From positions 1 through 5,692 of the forward strand of contig JAEWAD010000423.1 of assembly GCA_023391905.1 (NCBI GenBank): a stretch of 5,692 bases of DNA. The letters are read 5' to 3'. The first letter of the stretch is position 1. The number at the start of each line of letters is the position of its first letter. Position numbers and translations under genes: made by a program. Positions 1 to 5,692 of the stretch are shown piece after piece. Source of the stretch: Pseudomonadota bacterium. Lineage in GTDB: Bacteria > Pseudomonadota > Alphaproteobacteria > Rhizobiales > Kaistiaceae. A model generated the notes under the pieces. That model did no database searches and was not told the origin of the DNA. It saw only the letters and a program-made list of their open reading frames with translations.

Positions 1-20
1 CCCCCGCCGCCGGGCGGGGG
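1..20. repeat. GC-only inverted repeat at the window edge
   Basis: The arms CCCCCGCC (1-8) and GGCGGGGG (13-20) are exact reverse complements around GCCG. The repeat may extend past the left edge. It could be the stem of a terminator, for this operon or for a neighbour outside the window, but no T-run is visible on the minus-strand side within the window. Confidence 0.4.
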
Positions 21-64
21 GCGGCCGCCGGCAGACCCATCCGGAGAGGCCGCAACCCCTCACC

Positions 65-100
65 CGGCTCTTCGAGCCGACCTCTCCCTGTGGGAGAGGT
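65..100. repeat. Tandem double hairpin, REP-like intergenic element
   Basis: Two perfect hairpins abut with no gap: CGGCTC-TTC-GAGCCG (65-79) and ACCTCTCCC-TGT-GGGAGAGGT (80-100). The surrounding CCCTCACCCGGCTC...GAGCC...CTCTCCC...GGGAGAGG pattern recalls intergenic repeats I know from many alphaproteobacterial and other proteobacterial genomes. I cannot check its copy number here. There is no T-run on either side, so it is not a classic intrinsic terminator. Confidence 0.65.
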
Positions 101-125
101 GATGCACCGCCGCCACGCACGCTCG

Positions 126-231
126 CCGTCATCCCGGCCTCCGAGCCGGGATCCATTTCCGCCGGGTTGGCAGACGAGTGAAACGCCCAAGCCTTCGGCT
201 GTATGGATCCCCGCCTGCGTGGGGATGACGG
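126..231. repeat. 106-bp palindromic intergenic repeat with nested inverted arms
   Basis: The ends are exact 10-base inverted repeats, CCGTCATCCC (126-135) and GGGATGACGG (222-231). Inside lie a second matched pair, GGATCCAT (149-156) and ATGGATCC (203-210), and three local hairpins: ATCCCGGC/GCCGGGAT (131-138, 145-152), AGCC/GGCT (190-193, 197-200) and ATCCCC/GGGGAT (207-212, 221-226). The size and GTCATCCC/GGATCC design resemble small palindromic repeats dispersed in Hyphomicrobiales genomes; Bru-RS of Brucella is comparable in size and kind. It holds no gene, and I see no clear flanking target duplication. It starts 26 bases past the last gene's stop, so it is transcribed with the operon unless transcription ends first, and may protect the 3' end or help stop transcription. 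Confidence 0.75.
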
Positions 232-257
232 TGGAGGGCGGGGACAGGGCGGCGAGC

Positions 258-1097
258 TTACGCCAGCGCGTTCCCCGCCAGGCCGGCCTCGACGGTCAGG
301 ATGGCGCCGACGAGGTTCTGCGTCGCTTCCGCCTGCGGCTTCGTGAAGAGGTCGAGCGGCTTGCCGACCTCGACGATCCGACCCGCCGACATCACCGAGA
401 CGCGGCTCGTCGTGTAGGCGACGACCGAGAGGTCGTGCGCGATGAAGACGAGGCTGAGGCCGAGCTCGCGGACGAGGTCCTTCAAGAGGTTCAGGACCTG
501 CGCCTGGATCGAGACGTCGAGCGCGGAGACCGGCTCGGCGGCGAACAGAACCCTCGGCGCCGGCATCAGCGCGCGGGCGATGGCGATGCGCTGCAACTGG
601 CCGCCGGAGAACTCATGCGGATAGCGCTCCAGCGCCTGTCGGGTCATGCCGACCTGGTCGAGCACCTCGTGCACGCGGGCGACATGGTCGCCCTCGATCT
701 TCAGTGCCCGCAGCGGCTCGAGCAGCGACAGGCCGATGCGCATCCTGGGGTCGAGCGACGAGCGCGGGCTCTGCATCACCACCTGCACCGAGCGGCGGAA
801 ATTGCGCCAGCGTTCGCCGTCGCCGGCCCAGACGTCGGCGCCGTTGTAGAAGACGTGGCCCTGCTTGGGCTTCTCCATGCCGGTCAGGATGCGTGTCAGC
901 GTCGTCTTGCCCGAGCCGGACTCGCCGACCAGGCCGACGGCCTCGCCGGGGCGGACGTCGAAGCTGACATTGTCGAGCACCGTCAGCGACGGCCGGGCGC
1001 CGAGCAGCGACTTGCGATTGAGCGCATAGGTCTGGGTCACCTGCCGCATCTCGAGCAGCGGCGGCGTCAGGTGATGTTCGTCGACGGGGCGGGTCAT
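258..1097 (-). CDS. ABC transporter ATP-binding protein, DppF/OppF type, with an altered Walker B motif
   Basis: Second cytoplasmic ATPase, 279 residues, last gene of the operon. Motifs present are Walker A GESGSGKT (58-65), Q-loop Gln109 (VVMQSPRSSLDP), signature FSGGQLQR (163-170), D-loop SALD (191-194) and switch His221 (IAHD). The Walker B region reads RVLFAAEPVSALDVS: the catalytic Glu188 is present, but the Mg-coordinating Asp expected at 187 is Ala (codon GCC; GAC would restore it). The protein is shorter than typical DppF/OppF (about 320-330 residues). It stops about 30 residues after the LFTKPQAEAT segment and lacks the cysteine-rich extension found in its partner; in length it is nearer to NikE. 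The ATG at 1097 shares one base with the preceding stop (TGATG). A GTG directly before it, at 1100, would give a GTGA overlap and sits at a better distance from GGAG (1108-1111). Class is certain; full activity is not. Confidence 0.94.
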   Translation of the reverse strand: MTRPVDEHHLTPPLLEMRQVTQTYALNRKSLLGARPSLTVLDNVSFDVRPGEAVGLVGESGSGKTTLTRILTGMEKPKQGHVFYNGADVWAGDGERWRNFRRSVQVVMQSPRSSLDPRMRIGLSLLEPLRALKIEGDHVARVHEVLDQVGMTRQALERYPHEFSGGQLQRIAIARALMPAPRVLFAAEPVSALDVSIQAQVLNLLKDLVRELGLSLVFIAHDLSVVAYTTSRVSVMSAGRIVEVGKPLDLFTKPQAEATQNLVGAILTVEAGLAGNALA

Positions 1098-2113
1098 CAC
1101 GCGGTCACTCCGGCTTGCACGGTGGCGCCCGCTCCGGCCTCGATCGGATGCCAGCAGGCGGCGCGACGTTGGCCGGGCTCGAGCTGCGGCACCTCCGCCC
1201 GGCAGCGATCGCTGGCGGCGCTGCACCGCGGATGGAAGGCACAGCCCCTGGGCAGGCTGTGCAGCGGCGGCACCATGCCGGGGATCGAGGCAAGGCGCGA
1301 GCTGCCGTCGAGGGCGATGTTGTCCATGGTCGGCTGCGAGTCGAGCAGGCCCTTGGTGTAATGGTGGCGCGGCGCGCGGAACACCTCGGACACGGGCCCC
1401 ATCTCGACGATGCGGCCGGCATACATGACGGCGACCGTGTCGCACATCGCCGCGATGATCGGCAGGTCGTGCGTGATCATCATCAGCGCGCAGCCGCGTT
1501 CCTGCACCGCGTTGTTGAGGATGCGCAGCACCTGCTTCTGCACGGTGACGTCGAGCGCCGTGGTCGGCTCGTCGGCGATGATCAGCTGCGGATAGCAGGC
1601 GAGCGCCATGGCGATCATGACGCGCTGGCGCTGGCCGCCCGAGATCTCGTGCGGATAGGCGCGCATCAGCTGCTCGGGGCGCGGCAGCGACATCTGGCGG
1701 AACAATTCCAGCGTCTGCGCCTCCGCCTCCTGCTTGCTCGCCTTGGTGTGCCGGCGGATGACGGAGGAGACCTGGAAGCCGATGCGGCGGACCGGGTCGA
1801 GCGACGAGAGCGGATCCTGGAACACCATCGAGATGGTGCGGCCGCGGCGGCTGGAGAACGCCTTGTCGGACTGGGTGATCAGGTCGACGCCGTCGTGCCG
1901 GACGGTGCCATTCGCCTGCCAGCCCATCGGCAGCAGGCCCATCAGCGACAGCGCGGTCAGCGTCTTGCCGGAGCCGGATTCGCCGACCAGGCCCATCCGG
2001 CCGCCGGCGGGCAGGGTGAAGTCGATGCCGCGCACGGCGGTCAGCACCGTGTTGTGCACGACGAGGTTCTGGACCTCGAGCGCATCCGGCCGGTTCGTCT
2101 GGGGCTTCGTCAT
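1097..2113 (-). CDS. ABC transporter ATP-binding protein, DppD/OppD type
   Basis: Cytoplasmic ATPase of 338 residues, one of two non-identical motor subunits. All nucleotide-site motifs look normal: Walker A GESGSGKT (44-51), Q-loop Gln99 (VFQDPLSSLDP), signature ISGGQRQR (157-164), Walker B IIADE with Asp181 and Glu182, D-loop TALD, and switch His215 (ITHD). After the core comes the oligopeptide-transport C-terminal extension (oligo_HPY, PF08352), with cysteines 291, 297, 304 and 320 in GCAFHPRC...DRC...AC. In Dpp/Opp-type ATPases this cluster is known to hold an iron-sulfur centre. A purine-rich GGAGGG lies four bases before the ATG, and the start overlaps the upstream permease stop (ATGA). 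The longer open frame upstream reads through the permease gene and is not part of this protein. Confidence 0.96.
   Translation of the reverse strand: MTKPQTNRPDALEVQNLVVHNTVLTAVRGIDFTLPAGGRMGLVGESGSGKTLTALSLMGLLPMGWQANGTVRHDGVDLITQSDKAFSSRRGRTISMVFQDPLSSLDPVRRIGFQVSSVIRRHTKASKQEAEAQTLELFRQMSLPRPEQLMRAYPHEISGGQRQRVMIAMALACYPQLIIADEPTTALDVTVQKQVLRILNNAVQERGCALMMITHDLPIIAAMCDTVAVMYAGRIVEMGPVSEVFRAPRHHYTKGLLDSQPTMDNIALDGSSRLASIPGMVPPLHSLPRGCAFHPRCSAASDRCRAEVPQLEPGQRRAACWHPIEAGAGATVQAGVTA
1108..1111 (-). promoter_or_regulatory. Ribosome binding site of the second ATPase, inside the end of the first
   Basis: GGAG on the minus strand is seven bases from a GTG at 1100 and ten from the ATG at 1097; the two codons are adjacent and in frame. 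Spacing slightly favours GTG, codon preference favours ATG. Either way the gene overlaps the first ATPase and is probably translationally coupled to it. Confidence 0.4.
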
Positions 2114-3033
2114 GAGGCCCTCCGGGCGAGCTTGGGGTCGAGAACGTCGCGCAGGCCATCGCCGAGCAGGTTCAGGCCGAGCACCATGAGCACGATGGCG
2201 AGGCCCGGCCAGATCGCCAGCGGCGACGACACGCCGACCTGCTGCTGCGCCTCGTTCAGCATCAGTCCCCACGAGATCGACGGCCGGTGCACGCCGACGC
2301 CGAGATAGGAGAGGCCGGCCTCGGTCAGGATGCCGGCGGCGAAATAGAGCGTGAACTGGACGATCATCACGCCGGCGATGTTGGGCAGCACATGGCGGGC
2401 CAGCACGAAGATCTTGCCACGCCCGTAGAGCTTGGCGGCGGTGATGAAGTCCTCGTTCAGGACGCCCATCGCGGCCGAGCGGATGACGCGGGTGAAGGAG
2501 GGCGTGAAGAAGGCGGTCAGCGCCAGGATGGTGGTGAGCGCGCCGGAGCCCATCGTCGCGGCGAGCACCAGCGCGGTCACCATGCCGGGGATCGACAGCA
2601 GGATGTCGGCGCCGCGCGAGATCGCCTCGTCGGTGATCTTGCCGGAGGCGGCGGCGGCGAGGCCGGCGATCGTGCCGAGGATCAGGCTCAGCGTGGCGCC
2701 ACCGGCGCCGACCAGGATCGAGGTGCGCGCGCCGACCATCAGTTGCGCGATGATGTCGCGGCCGAGCACGTCGGTGCCGAGCCAGTGGCCGGGCGTTCCC
2801 GCCGGCAGCAGGCGGTTGCGGATCACCGGGATGTTGGGGTTCGACGGCAGGTAGAAGAACGACACCAGCGCGACCGCCAGGAAGATCGTGGTCAGGATCA
2901 GGCCGAGGATCAGCGAGGCGTTGCGCGGCAGCTTGCGGCGGGATTTCCGCGCCGGCGGCGAGATCGGCACGCCGGGGCCGGCGGAGCCGCTGGCCGGGGC
3001 CGGGGCGTGGGTGGATTTGCTCATGGTCATCAT
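2110..3033 (-). CDS. ABC transporter permease, DppC/OppC type
   Basis: Second inner-membrane permease, 307 residues, heterodimer partner of the preceding DppB-type protein. Diagnostic DppC/OppC features are the first helix (about 40-62), HWLGTDVLGRDI (83-94), an EAA-type ATPase-docking loop (194-218, EDFITAAKLYG...ARHVLPN), LSYLGVGV (241-248), SWGLMLNEA (254-262) and the C-terminal DGLRDVLDPKL (292-302). A Pro/Ala/Ser-rich, then Arg/Lys-rich cytoplasmic leader of about 38 residues precedes the first helix, common in this branch. The start at 3033 (MMTMSK) has GGGAG seven bases upstream; ATGs at 3030 and 3024 are in frame. The open frame continues far upstream, but that part is only a shadow of the DppB-type gene. 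The stop overlaps the next start as ATGA, so translational coupling to the first ATPase is likely. Confidence 0.95.
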   Translation of the reverse strand: MMTMSKSTHAPAPASGSAGPGVPISPPARKSRRKLPRNASLILGLILTTIFLAVALVSFFYLPSNPNIPVIRNRLLPAGTPGHWLGTDVLGRDIIAQLMVGARTSILVGAGGATLSLILGTIAGLAAAASGKITDEAISRGADILLSIPGMVTALVLAATMGSGALTTILALTAFFTPSFTRVIRSAAMGVLNEDFITAAKLYGRGKIFVLARHVLPNIAGVMIVQFTLYFAAGILTEAGLSYLGVGVHRPSISWGLMLNEAQQQVGVSSPLAIWPGLAIVLMVLGLNLLGDGLRDVLDPKLARRAS

Positions 3034-3040
3034 GGGGCTT

Positions 3041-3045
3041 CTCCC
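3041..3045 (-). promoter_or_regulatory. Ribosome binding site of the DppC-type permease
   Basis: GGGAG on the minus strand lies seven bases before the ATG at 3033, in the 14-nt gap after the preceding permease stop. It supports 3033 over the in-frame ATGs at 3030 and 3024, and rules out the far longer upstream reading frame. Confidence 0.6.
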
Positions 3046-3047
3046 GA

Positions 3048-3995
3048 TCACCGGCTCGACCGGACGCGCGGGTCCAGGATGCCGTAGAGGAGGTCGACGA
3101 GCAGGTTGACGCCGATGACGAAGATGATGATCAGCATCACGGTCGACTGCACGACGATCACCTCGCGGGCGGCGACGTTGGCGAGCATCATGCGGCTCAG
3201 CCCCGGCAGCGAGAACACGGTCTCGATGATCACGGTGCCGCCGATCAGTTCGGCGATCTGCAGGCCGACGATGGTCACGAGCGGCAGCGAGGCGTTGCGC
3301 AGGCCAACCTTGAGGAGCGCCTCGGTGCGGGTCATGCCGACGGCGCGCGCGGTGCGCAGGTAGTCCTGGTTCATCACGTCGAGCACGGCCGAGCGGACAT
3401 AGCGGATCAAGACGGCGGCCATGATGAGGCCGAGCGACAGCACCGGCAGCACGAGCGAGCGGATGGCGCCCCAGGGGCTGACCGACCAATCGGTCCAGCC
3501 GCCGGTCGGCAGCCAGCCGAGGCGGACGCCGAAGAGCAGCGAAAGCAGGATGCCGGCCCAGAACACCGGCACGGCGACGCCGACCTGGCTGATCAGCGCG
3601 AGGATGGCGCCGGACGGCGTGCCGACATTGCGCGCGGCGTAGGTGCCGACGGGAATGGCGATGATCAGGCCGAGGATCAGCCCGGAAAGGGCGAGCGGGA
3701 TGGAGACGGAAAGCCGGGCGGTGACGAGGTCGGAGACGCGCTCATTGGTGCGGAAGGAGCGGCCGAGATCGCCGGAGAGCATGTTGCCGATCCAGTCGAA
3801 ATACTGGACGAACAGCGGCCGGTCGAGGCCGTAGCTGTGCGCGAGCGCGTTGATCGCCTCCGGCGTCGCGCCCTTGCCGAGCACGACCGCGGCGACGTTG
3901 CCGCCGGCGCCCCGGATCAGGAGGAAGATCGCCACGGAGGCGATGAAGATGGCGCCCAGGAAGAACACCAGTTTGCGCAGGACGTAGATCGCCAT
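3048..3995 (-). CDS. ABC transporter permease, DppB/OppB type
   Basis: Inner-membrane permease of 315 residues, the usual length for the DppB/OppB branch (BPD_transp_1, PF00528). It pairs with the next gene's product to form the translocation path. The order of parts fits the family: an N-terminal membrane helix (about 9-28), a periplasmic segment with YGLDRPLFVQYFDWIGNMLSGDLGRSF features (55-81), then helices near 99-121, 131-156, 181-200, 239-260 and 283-305. The EAA-type coupling loop for the ATPases is at 213-238 (RTARAVG...ALLKVGLRNASLP). It ends in the family-typical ILDPRVR. The chosen start is the ATG at 3995, with GGGAAA a few bases upstream; a TTG one codon earlier is less likely. 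It follows the binding-protein gene after an 80-nt gap containing a strong hairpin, and the next permease begins 14 nt after its stop. Confidence 0.95.
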   Translation of the reverse strand: MAIYVLRKLVFFLGAIFIASVAIFLLIRGAGGNVAAVVLGKGATPEAINALAHSYGLDRPLFVQYFDWIGNMLSGDLGRSFRTNERVSDLVTARLSVSIPLALSGLILGLIIAIPVGTYAARNVGTPSGAILALISQVGVAVPVFWAGILLSLLFGVRLGWLPTGGWTDWSVSPWGAIRSLVLPVLSLGLIMAAVLIRYVRSAVLDVMNQDYLRTARAVGMTRTEALLKVGLRNASLPLVTIVGLQIAELIGGTVIIETVFSLPGLSRMMLANVAAREVIVVQSTVMLIIIFVIGVNLLVDLLYGILDPRVRSSR

Positions 3996-4023
3996 CAAGC
4001 TTTCCCGGAGAGGATCGACGGAT

Positions 4024-4058
4024 GCGGCCGCCGCCGGCCCGGAGGCTGCGGCGGCCGC
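4024..4058 (-). repeat. Perfect 11-bp GC-rich hairpin between the binding-protein and first permease genes
   Basis: The arms GCGGCCGCCGC (4024-4034) and GCGGCGGCCGC (4048-4058) are exact reverse complements around a 13-base loop. The element fills the middle of the 80-nt gap, starting 17 bases past the binding-protein stop. No T-run follows it on the minus strand, so it is not a standard intrinsic terminator. In many importer operons a stable hairpin at this place protects the 3' end of the binding-protein message, or partly attenuates read-through, so that more binding protein than permease is made. That role is inferred here. Confidence 0.7.
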
Positions 4059-4075
4059 TTCTTAGGCTGGTCGGC

Positions 4076-5614
4076 TTACCAGTGCAGCTTGTTCATCTCG
4101 ATCGCGACGCCGACGCGCGGCTCCTCGAAGCCCTTCAGGCCGGCGTCGAACAGGCCGACGCCCTTCTTGGCGATCAGCGGGACGATGACGGCGTCCTTGC
4201 GCAGGATGTCGGCGGACTTCTTCATCTGCGCCGCGTAGTCCTCGTCGGTCAGCGCGACGTCGGCATCGGCGAGCGCCTTGGTGTATTCGGCCGAGCAATA
4301 GGTGCTCCAGCCGGCCTTGGCCTCGTCCTGGCAGGCCCACTGCACCGGGTTGGCGTCGCCCGACATGATCGTCACGTCGAACTGCGGCGGCCGGCCCTGG
4401 AAGATCAGCTGCGAGTAGCGGGCGAGGTCGATGGCGTTGCGGGTGACGTTGAAGCCGGCGGCCTGCATGGCGGGAACCATGATGTCGGCCGGCAGCGACA
4501 GGTCCGGCACGTCGCTGAGCGAAGCGTATTCGAGCGGCGTGCTCGCATAGCCCTTCTCGGCGATCGTCGCCATCGCGCCTTCCATGTCATACGGGAACGG
4601 GCAGGTCTCGGCGTTCTCCGGCGAGTACCAGACCTGGTTCGGCAGCGCGAAGGTGCAGGTGTTCTCCGCGCCCCAGGCCGCGCCGAAGGCGTCGTTGTAG
4701 GACTGGCGGTCGAGCGTCCGCGCGATCGTCTCGCGCAGATCCTTGTCGAGCTTCTGGTTCAGCACCGCATAGGTCGGCTCGCCGACCTGCGGGTAGGTGA
4801 CGAGCGTGAACTTCTTGTCGAGCTCGCGCTTCGAGAGCTGCTCCCAGAGGTCGATGGTGATGACCGGGAGGGAGTCGACTTCGCCCGCCTCGAGCGCGTT
4901 CAGGCCGGCCGTGCCGTCGGTGATGATGCGGACGGTGACGTTCTCGACCGCCGGCTTCCTGCCCCAGTAGGTCGGGTTGGCGGCGAACTCGAAGGCGCTG
5001 TTGGTGGTGTAGTTGGCGAGCTTGTAGGGGCCGGTGCCGATCGGGTTGGTGGCGATGTTGGCGGCGTTCGCCTCGGGCTGGATCAGGCCGGAAATCGCGC
5101 CCATGCCGCGCCAGAAGTTCTGGCTCGGGCGGGAGAGGGTGACCTTGACCGTGCGGTCGTCGACCTTCTCGATGCCGGTCACCGCCTCATAGGCGGCGGC
5201 GTAGTCGACGACCGGGCTCGCCTTCATGGTGTTCAGCGAATAGATGACGTCCTCGGCCGTCACCGGCGCGCCGTTGGAGAAGGTCGTCTCGCGGATCTTG
5301 AAGGTGTAGGTCTTCTTGTCGTCGCTGATCGTCCAGCTCTCGGCGACGCCCGGCTCGACGCTGCCGTCCTTGTTGAAATAGACGAGCGGCTCGACGATGT
5401 TGGCCGGAATCCACAGCCGCATCGCCGTCAGGTTGCTCTTGACGAAGTCGAGCGTGCCGGGGTCCTGGCGGGCGACGAGGACCATCTTGTTCTCGGCCGC
5501 GCGCGGCGAGGCGGCTTCGGCCATCGAGCCGGCGCCGAGCGCGCCGGCGAAGAGCGCCGCCGCTGCCGTCAGCAGGCCGAGGCGCTTGGTGATCGAGTTC
5601 ATTTTTCCCTGCAT
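4076..5614 (-). CDS. ABC transporter periplasmic substrate-binding protein, family 5 (DppA/OppA-like)
   Basis: Extracytoplasmic binding protein of 512 residues, a usual length for SBP_bac_5 (PF00496). It should bind the substrate in the periplasm and deliver it to the two permeases encoded downstream. The N-terminus has a Lys/Arg start (MNSITKRLG), an Ala/Leu-rich core at about residues 13-30 and an AEA-A type cleavage site near 34/35. There is no lipobox cysteine, so a soluble Sec-exported protein is expected. Family hallmarks are TFSNGAPVTAEDVIYSLN (111-128) and PIGTGPYKLANY (191-202). Four cysteines (320, 338, 428, 440) could form disulfides. The start at 5614 is preceded by GAAGGGA nine bases upstream. 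An internal ATG at 5602 (508 residues) also has a purine-rich AGGGA just before it and is a real alternative. The frame stays open to the window edge, but the extra 25 residues look neither like a signal peptide nor like family sequence. Family assignment is firm; the substrate is unknown. Confidence 0.95.
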   Translation of the reverse strand: MQGKMNSITKRLGLLTAAAALFAGALGAGSMAEAASPRAAENKMVLVARQDPGTLDFVKSNLTAMRLWIPANIVEPLVYFNKDGSVEPGVAESWTISDDKKTYTFKIRETTFSNGAPVTAEDVIYSLNTMKASPVVDYAAAYEAVTGIEKVDDRTVKVTLSRPSQNFWRGMGAISGLIQPEANAANIATNPIGTGPYKLANYTTNSAFEFAANPTYWGRKPAVENVTVRIITDGTAGLNALEAGEVDSLPVITIDLWEQLSKRELDKKFTLVTYPQVGEPTYAVLNQKLDKDLRETIARTLDRQSYNDAFGAAWGAENTCTFALPNQVWYSPENAETCPFPYDMEGAMATIAEKGYASTPLEYASLSDVPDLSLPADIMVPAMQAAGFNVTRNAIDLARYSQLIFQGRPPQFDVTIMSGDANPVQWACQDEAKAGWSTYCSAEYTKALADADVALTDEDYAAQMKKSADILRKDAVIVPLIAKKGVGLFDAGLKGFEEPRVGVAIEMNKLHW

Positions 5615-5623
5615 GTCCCAATT

Positions 5624-5630
5624 TCCCTTC
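5624..5630 (-). promoter_or_regulatory. Ribosome binding site of the binding-protein gene
   Basis: GAAGGGA on the minus strand ends nine bases before the ATG at 5614 and supports that start. A second purine run (AGGGA), inside the first codons, sits close to the alternative ATG at 5602, so the choice between 512 and 508 residues remains open. Confidence 0.6.
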
Positions 5631-5664
5631 TGGAAGTATCGGACGCTGAAACGTCTCTCGGTGG

Positions 5665-5683
5665 CGCGACCGATCCGGTCGCG
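5665..5683. promoter_or_regulatory. 19-bp perfect palindrome in the operon leader (candidate operator or 5'-UTR hairpin)
   Basis: The arms CGCGACCG (5665-5672) and CGGTCGCG (5676-5683) are exact reverse complements around a 3-base centre. The element lies about 50 bases upstream of the binding-protein start. An 8-bp perfect dyad at this place suits a dimeric repressor site; in RNA it would form a GC-rich stem with a tight loop. Which protein, if any, binds here cannot be told from the sequence. Confidence 0.45.
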
Positions 5684-5692
5684 GACCACGAT

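Larger units (their letters stand above)
1..257. other. Non-coding tail downstream of the operon
   Basis: About 257 bases follow the last stop codon with no supportable gene on either strand. The stretch is made mostly of inverted repeats: the GC-only dyad at 1-20, the tandem hairpins at 65-100 and the 106-bp element at 126-231. The open frame entering from here on the plus strand (from 90) is antisense to the ATPase genes and is rejected. No intrinsic terminator with a U-tract is seen, so transcription may end through Rho, through these structures, or beyond the window. Confidence 0.6.
5615..5692 (-). other. Leader region of the binding-protein gene, cut by the window edge
   Basis: These 78 bases precede the operon's first gene and continue beyond the window. 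They contain a ribosome binding site and a 19-bp palindrome, plus a weaker inverted repeat with GACG/CGTC arms (5642-5645 and 5652-5655). I see no convincing promoter: GATACT (5635-5640) resembles a -10 box, but no -35 lies at the right distance and it would leave almost no leader. The promoter is probably further upstream, outside the window. Confidence 0.5.

Noticed and set aside
126..231. CRISPR array or riboswitch
   Set aside because: The repeats are inverted, not direct with regular spacers. The position is downstream of the operon, not in a leader, and I see no known aptamer pattern.
90..1361. Long plus-strand open frame (423 codons) antisense to the two ATPase genes
   Set aside because: It is rich in Arg, Ala, Gly, Asp and His with no domain, as expected for a shadow frame opposite GC-rich coding DNA. 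It begins in the repeat region and runs across two well-supported genes.
1098..2159. Possible large fusion of the second ATPase with upstream sequence (633 codons)
   Set aside because: The upstream part is the DppD-type gene read in a wrong frame. The family domain starts near 1097 with a normal TGATG coupling.
1115..2308. Long plus-strand open frame (397 codons) antisense to the DppD-type ATPase
   Set aside because: It has the same biased shadow composition, no recognisable motif, and crosses a real gene junction.
2287..3087. Plus-strand open frame antisense to the DppC-type permease
   Set aside because: It is a low-complexity Gly/Asp/Gln/Arg/Ala-rich translation opposite a clear membrane protein gene; a shadow.
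3034..3489. Possible N-terminal extension of the DppC-type permease
   Set aside because: The frame is open for about 150 codons upstream, but this lies inside the DppB-type gene. The Arg/Ala/His-rich translation is unlike a permease, and a good ribosome binding site supports 3033.
258..5614. A novel defence or biosynthetic system
   Set aside because: All five genes fit a standard peptide/nickel-type importer operon in gene order, length and motifs. Nothing beyond the altered Walker B suggests a new function.
5635..5640. GATACT as a promoter -10 box
   Set aside because: There is no -35 match at 16-18 bases, and it would place the transcription start almost on the ribosome binding site.
5615..5689. 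25-residue N-terminal extension of the binding protein from a GTG at 5689
   Set aside because: It would bury the signal peptide behind a charged stretch. Starts at 5614 or 5602 give a normal exported protein with a ribosome binding site.

Overview
This window holds one five-gene operon on the minus strand for a peptide/nickel-type (PepT family, Dpp/Opp-like) ABC importer. The DNA is GC-rich (about two thirds G+C by eye). Small palindromic repeats lie just past the last gene. Base composition, gene style and the GTCATCCC...GGGATGAC repeat suggest an alphaproteobacterium, probably Hyphomicrobiales (Rhizobiales). That placement is an inference; no taxonomic marker gene is present.

Layout in transcription order (right to left): a leader with a 19-bp palindrome (5665-5683); a periplasmic family 5 solute-binding protein (5614-4076); an 80-nt gap carrying a perfect 11-bp hairpin (4024-4058); a DppB-type permease (3995-3048); a 14-nt gap; a DppC-type permease (3033-2110); a DppD-type ATPase (2113-1097), joined to the DppC-type gene by an ATGA overlap; a short DppF-type ATPase (1097-258), joined by a TGATG overlap; and a 257-nt non-coding tail with three groups of inverted repeats.

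The genes make a complete importer. The binding protein should capture the substrate in the periplasm, the two permeases form the membrane channel, and the two different ATPases power it from the cytoplasm. The substrate could be di- or oligopeptides, opines, glutathione, nickel or a glycoside; sequence alone does not decide. No regulator, peptidase or catabolic gene is in the window to narrow it down.

I see no unknown system here. The most notable point is in the second ATPase: the Walker B aspartate, expected before the catalytic glutamate, is alanine (residue 187), while every other nucleotide-binding motif is intact. The first ATPase is canonical and carries the four-cysteine C-terminal extension, which the second lacks. 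Next in interest are the hairpin after the binding-protein gene, the leader palindrome and the palindromic repeats in the tail.
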